From Actinomycetes bacterium (GTDB lineage: Bacteria; Actinomycetota; Actinomycetes; Mycobacteriales; Mycobacteriaceae), in assembly GCA_023432405.1 (NCBI GenBank), contig JAEYUQ010000029.1:40141-104140 (forward strand): a stretch of DNA of 64,000 bases, written 5' to 3'. How positions within the stretch are numbered: position 1 is the first letter of the stretch; every line of letters starts with the position of its first letter. Below the pieces are notes generated by a model, which had not been told where the DNA came from, searched no databases, and saw only the letters and a list, made by a program, of their open reading frames with translations. Shown here in pieces: positions 49,548 through 58,602 of the stretch. The translations under genes and the position numbers were made by a program.

Positions 49548-51038
49548 TTAGCACTCAGTCATATTGACACGCAGACCTAACGTGGCGGCCAAGCCTCCTC
49601 CGGCTGTTTCCTTGTATTTGCTGAGCATATCCCTGCCTGTCTCGTCCATTGTTTTAATGACTTGATCCAGACTCACAAAATGCTGCCCATTGCCTAGGAG
49701 AGCAAACCGTGCTGCGTTTATGGCTCCCACAGCTGCCATTGCGTTTCTCTCAATACAAGGAATCTGTACCAAACCACCCACAGGGTCGCAGGTAAGTCCC
49801 AGGTTGTGCTCTAAGGCAATCTCTGCAGCGTTTTCAATTTGGGACGCTGTTCCTCCTAGGAATCCGCACAATCCCGCGGCAGCCATCGCAGAGGCTGAGC
49901 CCACTTCACCTTGGCATCCCACTTCTGCTCCAGAGATAGATGAGTTGGATTTGATAATGACAGCAATAGCGGACGCTGTCAGCAGGAATCTTCGGGCAGC
50001 TTCTGCATCAAATCCTGGTATGAAATGGTTGGCGTAGCACATCACTGCTGGGACAATTCCAGCTGCGCCATTGGTGGGTGCGGTTACCACTCGCCCCCCA
50101 GCCGCGTTTTCCTCATTTACTGCCAGGGCAAACACATTTACCCAGTCCATAGCATGAAGGCTGTCCTGGGTTATAGAGCTGCTCTGGAAGGACTGCTTGG
50201 GTGTGTGAGAGACACTTTCGCGGGCGGTACGCTCAGCGACTCGAGCCTGTAGTCTTGCCATAATCTCAGGTGCTCGGCGGGGAACATTCAGTCCACCGGG
50301 CAGCACTTTTGAGGCTGTGCTCTGCAGACCGCTTCTCACACACTCCTGCATGGTTGCCCAGACACGATCTAGATGAGCCTTGACGACGTCGCTAGCTGCC
50401 GCGGCGTCGTCAAGGGAAGGGTCCTCAGCCTGCAGCATGGAAATCTCGTTGCCCATAATGACTTCGTCTATGCGCAAACCGTATTCTTCGCAGAGCTCCA
50501 GCAGTTCGGCGGCAGTGGAGTAGTGATAGGTGATGTCCTCCACTCTTCCGCCAGCCAGGCTGACCCCAGATACTGGTTGTGTTTTTCCCCGAGATTCCAA
50601 GGTGGCGCACAGGTCCTCGTCAGTGGCAATAAACCCTCCACCGATGGAGTAATAGGTCTGCGTAGGAGAGGTGGCGCCATCTGCACAGAAACTCAGTGCA
50701 TTGGGGTGCGCAGACATAGCAGAGGAATTGAAACTCAGAGAGTATTTCAGCTGACCATACGGGGAATCAAGCGTTCCCTCTGTAGGTATGGAGGCTCCCA
50801 CAGGGAAGAGCGCGTCAGGAGGGACGGTGGCTGGATCATATCCAGCAAGCCCCAGGAGAACGGCGCGGTCTGTCCCGTGACCACGCCCAGTAGCTGCAAG
50901 AGATCCTCGAAGAGCCACGCTGACCTGGCGTGGGCGGTACTTTTCTACGAAATCAGACGCAGCCCGCATAGGGCCTACGGTGTGGGAGGAAGAAGGCCCT
51001 ATCCCAATGCTGAAGAGATGCCGAACGCTGATAGTCAT
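49548..51038 (-). CDS. sdaA: L-serine dehydratase, iron-sulfur type, single chain
   Basis: 496 residues that combine the beta-type N-terminal domain (SIGIGPSSSHTVGPMRAA) and the alpha-type catalytic domain. Cluster cysteines are seen in GAEVGCQGEVG and GLTCDPVGGLVQIPCIERN. It deaminates L-serine to pyruvate and ammonia. The first residues MTISVRHLFS fit the family start. It follows the 3-hydroxyacyl-CoA dehydrogenase gene after 35 bp on the same strand, suggesting one transcript. The call is secure. Confidence 0.95.
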   Translation of the reverse strand: MTISVRHLFSIGIGPSSSHTVGPMRAASDFVEKYRPRQVSVALRGSLAATGRGHGTDRAVLLGLAGYDPATVPPDALFPVGASIPTEGTLDSPYGQLKYSLSFNSSAMSAHPNALSFCADGATSPTQTYYSIGGGFIATDEDLCATLESRGKTQPVSGVSLAGGRVEDITYHYSTAAELLELCEEYGLRIDEVIMGNEISMLQAEDPSLDDAAAASDVVKAHLDRVWATMQECVRSGLQSTASKVLPGGLNVPRRAPEIMARLQARVAERTARESVSHTPKQSFQSSSITQDSLHAMDWVNVFALAVNEENAAGGRVVTAPTNGAAGIVPAVMCYANHFIPGFDAEAARRFLLTASAIAVIIKSNSSISGAEVGCQGEVGSASAMAAAGLCGFLGGTASQIENAAEIALEHNLGLTCDPVGGLVQIPCIERNAMAAVGAINAARFALLGNGQHFVSLDQVIKTMDETGRDMLSKYKETAGGGLAATLGLRVNMTEC

Positions 51039-51073
51039 AGTTTCATAACGTACAGCCCCACGGCATCAGGGTC

Positions 51074-51988
51074 TTAGTCGAATTGGTTCCATTCCTTGAC
51101 GGCCTGGAGTTTCTTCCCGGCGTCATCGTAGTAATAGAATCCACGCCCACTCTCACGGCCGGTGTATCCCTTTTCAATAGCCTTTTCCAGAATCTCAGCA
51201 AAGCGACGGATATCTGGATCATCATTGGTGGCAGAGATAGATGCGGCTACCCGGAATCCAACGGTGTCAAAGGTTTCAAAGGGGCCATGCGCACTTCCCG
51301 TGGACAACACCCAGTTCCTATCAATATCTTCCGGATTGCCAACCTGGTTCACATAGAGCTTGGCTGCGGCATTCAGGAAGGGAATCAGCAAAGAATTGAG
51401 GAAGTATCCGGGCTGCTCCTTGTGAACCAAGCTCACAACCATGCCAGTTTCGTAGGCATACTTCACGGCCCCATCAACGGCTTCTTGAGAGCTCTTGTCA
51501 GTGCCCATGATTTCTGCAATGTTTCGCTTCCAAATCATGTTGGCGTAGTGGATAGCCACGAACTTCTCCGGATGTCCGGATTCTTCCGCAAAGGAGGAAG
51601 GAATGAAAGAGGAGGTGTTGGTGGCAAAGAGAGTTTTCTCGGGTGCGTTCTCACCTACTTCGCGCCATACCTTGCGTTTGAGATCCAGTTTTTCAGGGAC
51701 TGCCTCAATAACAATATCTGCATCTTTCAGCGCCTCAGCAATATCGGTGCTCGTGGTAATTCGGGCAATCGCGTGATCGAAACGGCGGTCACTGTAGGCT
51801 GGCCCCATATCCTCCCGGTAATGCTTGCGCATCCACTCCCAGCGCTCTGGGAGCTTTTCCAAAGCTTCAGGGAAGGCGTCGTAGGCCACAACATCTTTAC
51901 CGTGGAATGCTGCCTGCATGATGATCTGAGAACCGAGCACTCCTGTTCCCAGCACAGTCACTTTTTCAAAACTATCAAACGTGGTCAT
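51074..51988 (-). CDS. 3-hydroxyacyl-CoA dehydrogenase family protein
   Basis: 304 residues. The NAD site is VTVLGTGVLGSQIIMQAA (near 10-27), the catalytic His is in KFVAIHYANM and the Glu in IAEIMGTD, and the C-terminal helical dimer domain ends with GYTGRESGRGFYYYD. It oxidises 3-hydroxyacyl-CoA, with 3-hydroxybutyryl-CoA the likely class. ATG 51988 has AAGGGTGG upstream and is preferred to GTG 51994. A 13-bp perfect inverted repeat lies 22 bp before the start. It is probably in an operon with sdaA, an unusual partner. Confidence 0.9.
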   Translation of the reverse strand: MTTFDSFEKVTVLGTGVLGSQIIMQAAFHGKDVVAYDAFPEALEKLPERWEWMRKHYREDMGPAYSDRRFDHAIARITTSTDIAEALKDADIVIEAVPEKLDLKRKVWREVGENAPEKTLFATNTSSFIPSSFAEESGHPEKFVAIHYANMIWKRNIAEIMGTDKSSQEAVDGAVKYAYETGMVVSLVHKEQPGYFLNSLLIPFLNAAAKLYVNQVGNPEDIDRNWVLSTGSAHGPFETFDTVGFRVAASISATNDDPDIRRFAEILEKAIEKGYTGRESGRGFYYYDDAGKKLQAVKEWNQFD

Positions 51989-52010
51989 GTCCACCCTTTC
52001 TTATGTTTGA

Positions 52011-52042
52011 CATCACCTTCTTCAACGCAGAAGAAGGTGATG
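52011..52042. promoter_or_regulatory. 13-bp perfect inverted repeat upstream of the dehydrogenase gene
   Basis: CATCACCTTCTTC (52011-52023) and GAAGAAGGTGATG (52030-52042) with a 6-nt spacer, just upstream of the gene starting at 51988. It would form a stable mRNA hairpin or a large operator. Confidence 0.65.
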
Positions 52043-52224
52043 TAGGTAATAATTTCACGGTACACCTCTTTCATGTCGCCTTCCGGGACCTCAGAGAGTA
52101 CACCTGCCTCTACCTGCGGCTAAGCTGCATTTCCCCCCTTGTTAGTGCCCCATGAGAGGCTGAACACCTGGTCCTACTCTTCTCTCAATAGGGTGACCAA
52201 CAGACTAAGCGCGTAGCTATAACT

Positions 52225-52261
52225 AGACAACTTGTTTCATAAGTAATAGAACAAGTAGTCT
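52225..52261. promoter_or_regulatory. Inverted repeat in the divergent region
   Basis: AGACAACTTGTT (52225-52236) and AACAAGTAGTCT (52250-52261) match except for one central pair, with a 13-nt spacer. It lies between the divergent dehydrogenase and YeeE-TusA genes; the surrounding 400 bp holds no gene. Confidence 0.5.
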
Positions 52262-52396
52262 CTTTGTGATCATGGGGATGGCTCACGCGGTGGAGAGGAT
52301 TACACACAGACAGCTCCACACCATGCTGGCAATCCCGAGCATTCCGAAGACTGCATAGTTCATCACTGTGCAGAGGACAGCAGAAAGGTTGAGCTT

Positions 52397-53884
52397 ATGG
52401 TGCTTACTGGTGCGGTGATTGGCCTACTCTTGGGCTTTGTGATGCAGCGGGGACGGTTTTGCGTCACGGGTTTCCTCCGCGATATTGTCACTCAGCGCAG
52501 TTTCCGAGGCTTTATTGCGCTGCTCATCGTTATCTCGGTTCATGCCGTGGGGGTGGCTGCCCTCACCAGCAGCGGCGTCATCACCCCAGACTATGACCCG
52601 TTATCTCCCATAGCCGTCATCGTAGGAGGGCTACTCTTCGGAATCGGGATTGTGCTGGCCGGCGGTTGTGCATCAGGTACCTGGTATCGCTCTGGAGAAG
52701 GGCTCATAGGAAGCTGGATTGCTCTACTCTTTTATGGACTTTCCGCTGCAGCCATGAAAACTGGAGTGCTTGCAGACATCAACCAGGCACTGAGATCAGT
52801 GACAGTGGACATCACCACCATCCACGGTTCTCTAGGAATGAGTGTGTGGCCTTTGGCGATGGGGCTGGCAGCTCTCACAACGGTGCTGGCAGTTCGCGTT
52901 CTCCAGAGGGAGTGGGCTTCCCCTCAACCAGTTACCTTGGCTCCTCGGAAGTCAGGGCTCGCGCACATTCTCACCGAGAAGCCCTGGCACATTTACATCA
53001 CTGCTTTGCTGGTGGGAATTTTGGGAGTGATTGCTTGGCCGCTGTCTGCCGCCAGCGGGCGCAACGATGGCTTGGGTATTACCACTCCTACCGCGAATCT
53101 CATGAACCTGGTGGTTACGGGGGACACTCAGCGCTTGGATTGGGGAGTGCTCCTTGTTCTGGGGATTCTCCTGGGATCTTTTATTGCCGCACAAGCCTCC
53201 GGGGAGTTTAGACTTCGCGTTCCGGACGCCACTCAAGCGGCGCGCTCTGTGGTTGGTGGAATTCTCATGGGTGTGGGTGCCGCATGGGCTGGAGGTTGCA
53301 CAGTGGGCAACGGGATGGTTCAAACCTCGCTGTTTACCTACCAAGGCTGGATAGCTCTTCTCAGTATGGCAGTGGGGGTTGGTATTGCGGCAAGGCTATT
53401 CTTGCAACCTGCTGAGGCCTCTCCAGTTCAGGAATTCTCTGACGCGACGCTTTTCCGTGACGACGCCGCTTCTCGTGCTGAAGCCGTGCCAGTGGTATCG
53501 GCGTCTTACAGCACCATCCCAGCTACTGAGTCCTCTGATCCCAATCATTCCTTAGCTGGCTTGGAGGAGCTGGCGAAAGGCTTTTCCTCTGCACTAGTTT
53601 TCCTCAAGGAACGTCCAGTCAGCGCCCAGAAAGGCACTCTGGTTAATCTGGGCGATGGCCGCTATGAACTCAACACGGTGGGTGCTGTGTGCCCGTTCCC
53701 CCTTATCGAGGCACGAAGCGCCATGAGGAAAATCAAGGTGGGTGAAGAGCTTGTCATCCCCTTTGACTGCACTCAGGCCACTGATTCACTTCCGCGATGG
53801 GCGGCGCAGGAAGGCCATGAGGTCACCCGCTTTGAGCGGACGGGCGATGCCGGATGGGTTATCTCTGTACGGCGGGGCAGGTAG
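52397..53884 (+). CDS. YeeE/YedE thiosulfate transporter fused to a TusA domain
   Basis: 495 residues. The first 350 form a YeeE/YedE membrane channel with the conserved Cys sites QRGRFCVTGFLRD, AGGCASGTWYR and AGGCTVGNGM. After a linker, the last 80 residues are a TusA/SirA sulfur-carrier domain with the active Cys in LNTVGAVCPFPLIEAR. The TsuA channel moves thiosulfate ions and TsuB (TusA-like) aids it; here both are one polypeptide. The RBS is AGGTTGAG before ATG 52397. It stands alone, divergent from the dehydrogenase. The identification is strong. Confidence 0.92.
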   Translation: MVLTGAVIGLLLGFVMQRGRFCVTGFLRDIVTQRSFRGFIALLIVISVHAVGVAALTSSGVITPDYDPLSPIAVIVGGLLFGIGIVLAGGCASGTWYRSGEGLIGSWIALLFYGLSAAAMKTGVLADINQALRSVTVDITTIHGSLGMSVWPLAMGLAALTTVLAVRVLQREWASPQPVTLAPRKSGLAHILTEKPWHIYITALLVGILGVIAWPLSAASGRNDGLGITTPTANLMNLVVTGDTQRLDWGVLLVLGILLGSFIAAQASGEFRLRVPDATQAARSVVGGILMGVGAAWAGGCTVGNGMVQTSLFTYQGWIALLSMAVGVGIAARLFLQPAEASPVQEFSDATLFRDDAASRAEAVPVVSASYSTIPATESSDPNHSLAGLEELAKGFSSALVFLKERPVSAQKGTLVNLGDGRYELNTVGAVCPFPLIEARSAMRKIKVGEELVIPFDCTQATDSLPRWAAQEGHEVTRFERTGDAGWVISVRRGR

Positions 53885-54024
53885 ATTATCTCACCCTCGT
53901 GAGCACCCAGAAGGCTGCTTCTAGCAAGAGAGGTGCTTACAGCCAGATGAGGGAGAATCCGCTGACCTCCCTAACAGGCGCTATAACACCTCCCTATCAC
54001 GCGCCATCATGCGCTATGCCGCAC

Positions 54025-54062
54025 AAAAAAGGTGTGATTCTCCGAGTTGGAGAGGCACACCT
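54025..54062 (-). terminator. Terminator after rpsT
   Basis: On the minus strand, AGGTGTG-CC-TCTCC pairs with GGAGA-AT-CACACCT, an internal-loop stem over a 5-nt loop, followed by TTTTTT. Confidence 0.8.
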
Positions 54063-54083
54063 GGCATGAAAATACGAGGATGT

Positions 54084-54356
54084 TTAGTCCTCAGCAAAGG
54101 CCTTGTTGAACGCCTTAGCCATATTGGACTTCCTGTTGGCCGCAGCGTTGCGATGGAAGACACCCTTGGTGACAGATTTGTCCAGGAAACGAGAAGCCAC
54201 TCGCAACTGAGCCTCAGCAGCAGCCTTGTCACCTTCGGCCAACGCCTCGCGGAACTTACGGATCTCGGTACGCACGCGAGAGCGCACAGCCATATTGCGC
54301 TGACGGGCTTTCTCGTTGGTGAGAATACGCTTCTTCTGGGACTTGATATTTGCCAT
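54084..54356 (-). CDS. rpsT: 30S ribosomal protein S20
   Basis: 90 residues starting MANIKSQKKRILTNEKARQR, with VKGVFHRNAAANRKSNMAKAF typical of S20. It is part of the small subunit. It lies next to lepA and holA on the opposite strand, the usual arrangement. A terminator follows. Confidence 0.97.
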   Translation of the reverse strand: MANIKSQKKRILTNEKARQRNMAVRSRVRTEIRKFREALAEGDKAAAEAQLRVASRFLDKSVTKGVFHRNAAANRKSNMAKAFNKAFAED

Positions 54357-54618
54357 AAGACTCTTACCTCTTGGAATAGTAGATATTCAACAACAATCAC
54401 CTTTGACCTGCTGTTCTCATCGAGTGCCTGGCCCGGCTACAGTGCAGAAAACCTCTGATCTAGAGCAGGAAGCCCTCGCTGAGTAATGATGTTCAGCGTG
54501 ACCGAAACCTCATGAACCCAAGGTCCTGTCCACGAAATTTCTAGGCGTGTCAAAAGCGACCCGAAAGAGTCTAGCAAGGAAGAAGTATTAAGCCAAAGCA
54601 ACAGTGTCGCCCGGAACC
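54357..54618. other. Non-coding interval between rpsT and the PemK-like gene
   Basis: 262 bp that should hold the rpsT promoter and leader. I see no gene, tRNA or clear hairpin in it. Confidence 0.4.
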
Positions 54619-55266
54619 CTAGGACCAGGCGTAGCGATCTCGCAGGTGGTTAGCCACCATCTCAAATCTGCGGCGAGGCAGTACTGCTCCGCGGCGCCGA
54701 ATGCGGTCCTCCGTCAGTTCCACAACGCGGTCCATACGCAACCAGCAGGGTTTTCCGCTCGGCTCCCAATCACCAGATCCAATTGCAAGCCAATTGGGTT
54801 GGTCTGCATGGGAGCTATGGGAGGAAATGAGCAGCCCAAGGATGACATGGGATGAGCGTCCAACCACCAGGAGAGGCCGTTCAACTACCACGTTGTCACC
54901 GCTGGAACCTTTGGTAAAACTTGCTGGGGCGTCAAACCACACCACTTCTCCTGATTCGGCTTGTCCATCCATTGCAGGGGAATACACCACAGAACGGGAC
55001 ACGGACTGGGTTGGTTCAATTGCAATTTTCCCAGGTTTTTGTGAGGTAGAACTGAGGAGAGATCCCGTTGAGCTGGAGGGGCGTCGGTGGCGGAAACCCA
55101 AGCGGTTGTTGATTTCCTCTAATCCGTTGTCCAAAGAATCCGAACTAGGCAGTCTCACAGCATTTCTGAGCTTCTTCCAGGCCACAGCCAGTAGCCCGAG
55201 TTTCAGAGGGATACGCCACGCACCTAACCGAGAGGTCTTCTTCTCGTCATCTTTCCGAGCCCTCAT
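54619..55266 (-). CDS. PemK/MazF-like protein with an N-terminal extension
   Basis: 215 residues. The C-terminal part (about 105-215) matches the actinobacterial PemK/MazF-like group found beside lepA: RPLLVVGRSSHVILGLLISS and the WLAIGSGDW, LRMDRVVEL, IRRRGAVLPRRRF tract. The N-terminal 100 residues are basic then Ser-rich, and no antitoxin gene adjoins it, so it is probably not a classical toxin-antitoxin toxin. GGAG five bases before ATG 55266. The gene is conserved at this place in mycolate actinobacteria; its function is unknown. Confidence 0.85.
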   Translation of the reverse strand: MRARKDDEKKTSRLGAWRIPLKLGLLAVAWKKLRNAVRLPSSDSLDNGLEEINNRLGFRHRRPSSSTGSLLSSTSQKPGKIAIEPTQSVSRSVVYSPAMDGQAESGEVVWFDAPASFTKGSSGDNVVVERPLLVVGRSSHVILGLLISSHSSHADQPNWLAIGSGDWEPSGKPCWLRMDRVVELTEDRIRRRGAVLPRRRFEMVANHLRDRYAWS

Positions 55267-55320
55267 AAAACTCCATCATAAACATCCTCCGTGGGCAATG
55301 AGTTATCTTTCCTGACCTAT

Positions 55321-55360
55321 CCTCACCTCATCACGGTGAGGTATTCTCACCGGCTAGGAT
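55321..55360 (+). promoter_or_regulatory. lepA promoter with an overlapping palindromic operator
   Basis: CCTCACC (55321-55327) and GGTGAGG (55335-55341) form a perfect inverted repeat with a 7-nt spacer, and a third TCTCACC half-site follows. TAGGAT at 55355-55360 is a plausible -10. The palindrome would cover the -35 region. Confidence 0.45.
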
Positions 55361-55408
55361 GGAGAAGTTATTTTGTGGGGTATCCATGCTTGACGAAAGG
55401 ACGCTCGC

Positions 55409-57265
55409 TTGGCCAGCACTGTCAGCAATTACGCGGTAGAAACGTTTACGGATCCGACAAAGATTCGCAACTTCTGCATCATTGCGCACATTGACCACGG
55501 TAAATCCACGCTGGCTGATCGGATTCTTCAGTATTCAGGTGTTGTGGATGCTCGAGATATGCGGGACCAATATCTAGACAATATGGATATTGAGCGCGAG
55601 CGGGGTATCACCATCAAAGCCCAAAACGTGCGCCTGCCGTGGGTTCCCACCTCTGGTCACCACAAGGGTGAGAAGCTGATTCTCCAGATGATCGATACTC
55701 CAGGGCACGTGGACTTCACCTATGAGGTCTCCCGCGCACTGGAAGCCTGCGAGGGCGCTATTCTCCTTGTCGACGCCGCTCAGGGCATTGAAGCTCAGAC
55801 CCTCGCCAACCTCTATTTGGCTATGGACAATGACCTTGAGATCATTCCTGTCCTTAACAAGATTGATCTTCCGGCAGCAGATCCGGATAAATACGCCCGA
55901 GAGATTGCCACCATCCTTGGTGGGGAACCGGAGGACGTGCTGCGAGTCTCCGGCAAGACAGGGGAGGGCGTCGAAAAGCTCCTTGACAAGGTCTGTGACC
56001 TCGTTCCATCGCCAACCGTCACAGCTGCTGACGGCCCTGCCCGGGCGCTGATTTTTGACTCCGTCTATGACACTTACCGCGGTGTGGTCACCTATGTGCG
56101 CGTGATGGACGGGCGCCTTGAGCCGCGCCAGCGTATTCGCATGATGTCCACCGGGACGGAGCATGAAGCCCTGGAAGTGGGCGTAGTATCCCCAACCCCC
56201 ACGCCCTGCAAAGGGTTGGGCCCGGGCGAGGTGGGTTACCTCATCACCGGGGTGAAGGATGTGCGCCTGTCCAAGGTAGGGGATACCGTCACCACCTCTG
56301 TGGGAGGCGCCACCGAGCCTCTGCAGGGCTACCAGGATCCCAAACCTATGGTGTATTCGGGTCTGTTCCCCATTTCCCAGGAGGATTTCCCCGACTTACG
56401 CGATGCCTTGCAAAAGCTCCAGCTTAACGACGCCTCTTTGTCCTTCGAGCCGGAGACCTCGGTGGCACTGGGCTTTGGGTTCCGCTGCGGTTTCTTGGGG
56501 CTGCTCCACATGGAAATCACCCGCGACCGCCTGGAGCGGGAGTTTGGTCTGGATCTCATTTCCACGGCGCCCTCCGTCAACTACCGGGTGGTGGCCGAGG
56601 ACGGCACGGAGGTTCTGGTGCATAACCCCAGCGACTGGCCGGGCGGCAAACTGCGTGAGGTGTATGAGCCGATTGTGGCCATGAGCATCTTGGTGCCCAG
56701 TGAATTTGTGGGTACCACCATGGATTTGTGCCAGCAGAAACGCGGCCAGATGAAGGGAATGGATTACCTGTCTGAGGATCGTGTGGAACTTCGCTACATC
56801 ATGCCTCTGGGTGAGATCATCTTCGACTTCTTCGACATGCTGAAATCTCGTACCAAGGGTTACGCCTCCTTGAACTATGAGGAGGCAGGGGAGCAGACCG
56901 CCGATCTGGTGAAGGTGGATATTCTGTTGCAAGGCGATCCTGTGGATGCCTTTTCTGCGATTGTGCACCGGGAGAACGCCTACTACTACGGCAATAAGAT
57001 GGCCAAGAAACTCAAGGAATTAATCCCCAGACAGCAGTTTGAGGTGCCTATTCAGGCGGCGATTGGTACCCGCGTGATTGCGCGCGAAAACATTCGGGCT
57101 CTGCGCAAGGATGTGTTGTCCAAGTGTTACGGCGGTGATGTGTCTCGAAAGAGGAAGCTGCTTGAGAAGCAGAAGGCGGGCAAGAAACGGATGAAGTCCA
57201 TCGGTTCTGTGTCTGTACCTCAAGAGGCCTTCATAGCTGCGCTTTCCACAGATGAGGCAGGATAG
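55409..57265 (+). CDS. lepA: Elongation factor 4 (LepA)
   Basis: 618 residues, a translational GTPase: G1 AHIDHGKSTL, the G2 region with RGITI, G3 DTPGHVDF and G4 NKIDLP, then the EF-G-like domains and the LepA-specific C-terminal domain (GGDVSRKRKLLEKQKAGKKR). It acts on stalled or initiating ribosomes. The start is TTG at 55409, with GAAAGGA upstream. It diverges from the PemK-like gene. The call is secure. Confidence 0.97.
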   Translation: MASTVSNYAVETFTDPTKIRNFCIIAHIDHGKSTLADRILQYSGVVDARDMRDQYLDNMDIERERGITIKAQNVRLPWVPTSGHHKGEKLILQMIDTPGHVDFTYEVSRALEACEGAILLVDAAQGIEAQTLANLYLAMDNDLEIIPVLNKIDLPAADPDKYAREIATILGGEPEDVLRVSGKTGEGVEKLLDKVCDLVPSPTVTAADGPARALIFDSVYDTYRGVVTYVRVMDGRLEPRQRIRMMSTGTEHEALEVGVVSPTPTPCKGLGPGEVGYLITGVKDVRLSKVGDTVTTSVGGATEPLQGYQDPKPMVYSGLFPISQEDFPDLRDALQKLQLNDASLSFEPETSVALGFGFRCGFLGLLHMEITRDRLEREFGLDLISTAPSVNYRVVAEDGTEVLVHNPSDWPGGKLREVYEPIVAMSILVPSEFVGTTMDLCQQKRGQMKGMDYLSEDRVELRYIMPLGEIIFDFFDMLKSRTKGYASLNYEEAGEQTADLVKVDILLQGDPVDAFSAIVHRENAYYYGNKMAKKLKELIPRQQFEVPIQAAIGTRVIARENIRALRKDVLSKCYGGDVSRKRKLLEKQKAGKKRMKSIGSVSVPQEAFIAALSTDEAG

Positions 57266-57322
57266 TACCCGGTTGAAGGTGAGGCAGACCGGCCATGTAC
57301 TGCTTCCCTAGAAACAGGTGGA

Positions 57323-58501
57323 CTACCTCTCCGCTCGAGCTGGGGTGCATTCGCGGTAGCTATCTGCCAGAGCAGTTAGTTTCTCGGAGCTAGCCTGACC
57401 AGCTACCTCCGCGGCAGGGCGAGGAATCCCATCGCCTCCGATGAGCATGGGTTCCCAGGTTGCGGCGGTGACATCTGCATCTCCCACCTGCGGGGCGTCT
57501 TCGGTGGTAGAGGTCTCAGGCACGGTGAATTGCAAGGTCAAAACACCTGTATGCCCGGCGGTATCCCGGTTCAGGTAGTACACAAAGTTCCCTGTGCCGT
57601 AATGCACATAGGCGTTACCCACCCAGCCGTGACCGTTCACCCGGTGCGCATGGGAGCCGATAATGGCGTCAGCCCCTGCCTGCTCCAGAGCCTGCGAGGT
57701 GGCAATGGCTGAATCCCCGGGGCAGTGCTCCGCCTCAATTCCCCAGTGCATCATCACCACAACGACGTCGTGAGTGGTCTTCGCAGCGCGCACCTCAGTG
57801 AGCAGGCGCTCCAGCCGATCGTCTGGAGTTGCTGCTGCTATGCCCGGGGCATCTCCCCGAGCGCTTCGGTTCATCAAGGTTTCTTCAATGACTTCGCTGG
57901 CGCCGAGGACGGCTACCTTGACCCCGTTGGCCTCTAAAGTAGCTGGAGCGTAGGCCTCATCTTCGGTGCGTCCTATACCGACAATGGGAATGGGGGAGTT
58001 GTCCTTGGCCGCTAGAGTGTCCTCAGCACCTTCATCCCCGAAATCAAAGGCGTGATTGTTAGCCATAGTGAGTGCGTCCACACCAGCTTGAGCTATTGCG
58101 TCAAGAGCACGTGGTGAGGTGCGGAATGTGAAAGGTTTGCCAGGCCAGGGAGTGCCTCTGTCTGTAATGGAGGTTTCCAGGTTAGCCACCGATAAATCAG
58201 CCTTGCCCAAGGTACTCTGTAGCTCTACCAAGGAATCGGGATTCTCCGCGAGGGGTCGCAGATGTTGCTCAAACATCATGTCTCCGGCAAAGGCCATAGA
58301 AATGGTTCTTTCCGGCAAAGATACCAACGTCGAGTGGGGCCTTCCCTGGGCGGAATCATCTGACGAGGTATTCGCGGATTCAAGGTTGGATGAACACCCT
58401 GTCAGAATGCACCCAGCAGCGGTACATACAGCTAGAGTGCTGATTCTCAAAGAATGGCGGGGTGTGTCAGTACCTGTGCTCTTGAGGGGCATAGTAATCA
58501 T
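57323..58501 (-). CDS. CapA-family lipoprotein, predicted metallophosphatase
   Basis: 392 residues with a lipoprotein signal (LAVCTAAGCILTGC, Cys near 35) and the CapA/PgsA fold: MAFAGDMMFEQ, VANLETSITD, NNHAFDFGDEG, the His pair in GSHAHRVNG and the GNFVYYL strand. CapA was named from poly-gamma-glutamate capsule genes, but many single copies act on other envelope polymers. The metal ligands D, N and H are present. It converges on lepA. Its substrate is unknown. Confidence 0.88.
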   Translation of the reverse strand: MITMPLKSTGTDTPRHSLRISTLAVCTAAGCILTGCSSNLESANTSSDDSAQGRPHSTLVSLPERTISMAFAGDMMFEQHLRPLAENPDSLVELQSTLGKADLSVANLETSITDRGTPWPGKPFTFRTSPRALDAIAQAGVDALTMANNHAFDFGDEGAEDTLAAKDNSPIPIVGIGRTEDEAYAPATLEANGVKVAVLGASEVIEETLMNRSARGDAPGIAAATPDDRLERLLTEVRAAKTTHDVVVVMMHWGIEAEHCPGDSAIATSQALEQAGADAIIGSHAHRVNGHGWVGNAYVHYGTGNFVYYLNRDTAGHTGVLTLQFTVPETSTTEDAPQVGDADVTAATWEPMLIGGDGIPRPAAEVAGQASSEKLTALADSYRECTPARAER

Positions 58502-58602
58502 GTTCTTCAGTGGGTTGAGTTGGATGAAACACGAGCCTTACAAGGTCGATAGTCTCTCATCGTGGTTTTCCAAGGCTTTCAGCGAGTCACTCCCACGTAA
58601 GG

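Noticed and set aside
51083..52045. 320-residue plus-strand frame opposite the acyl-CoA dehydrogenase
   Set aside because: The opposite strand has complete catalytic motifs; this frame has none.
54619..55266. Classical MazEF toxin-antitoxin pair at the PemK-like gene
   Set aside because: There is no antitoxin gene beside it, and this group is a fixed neighbour of lepA in the lineage.
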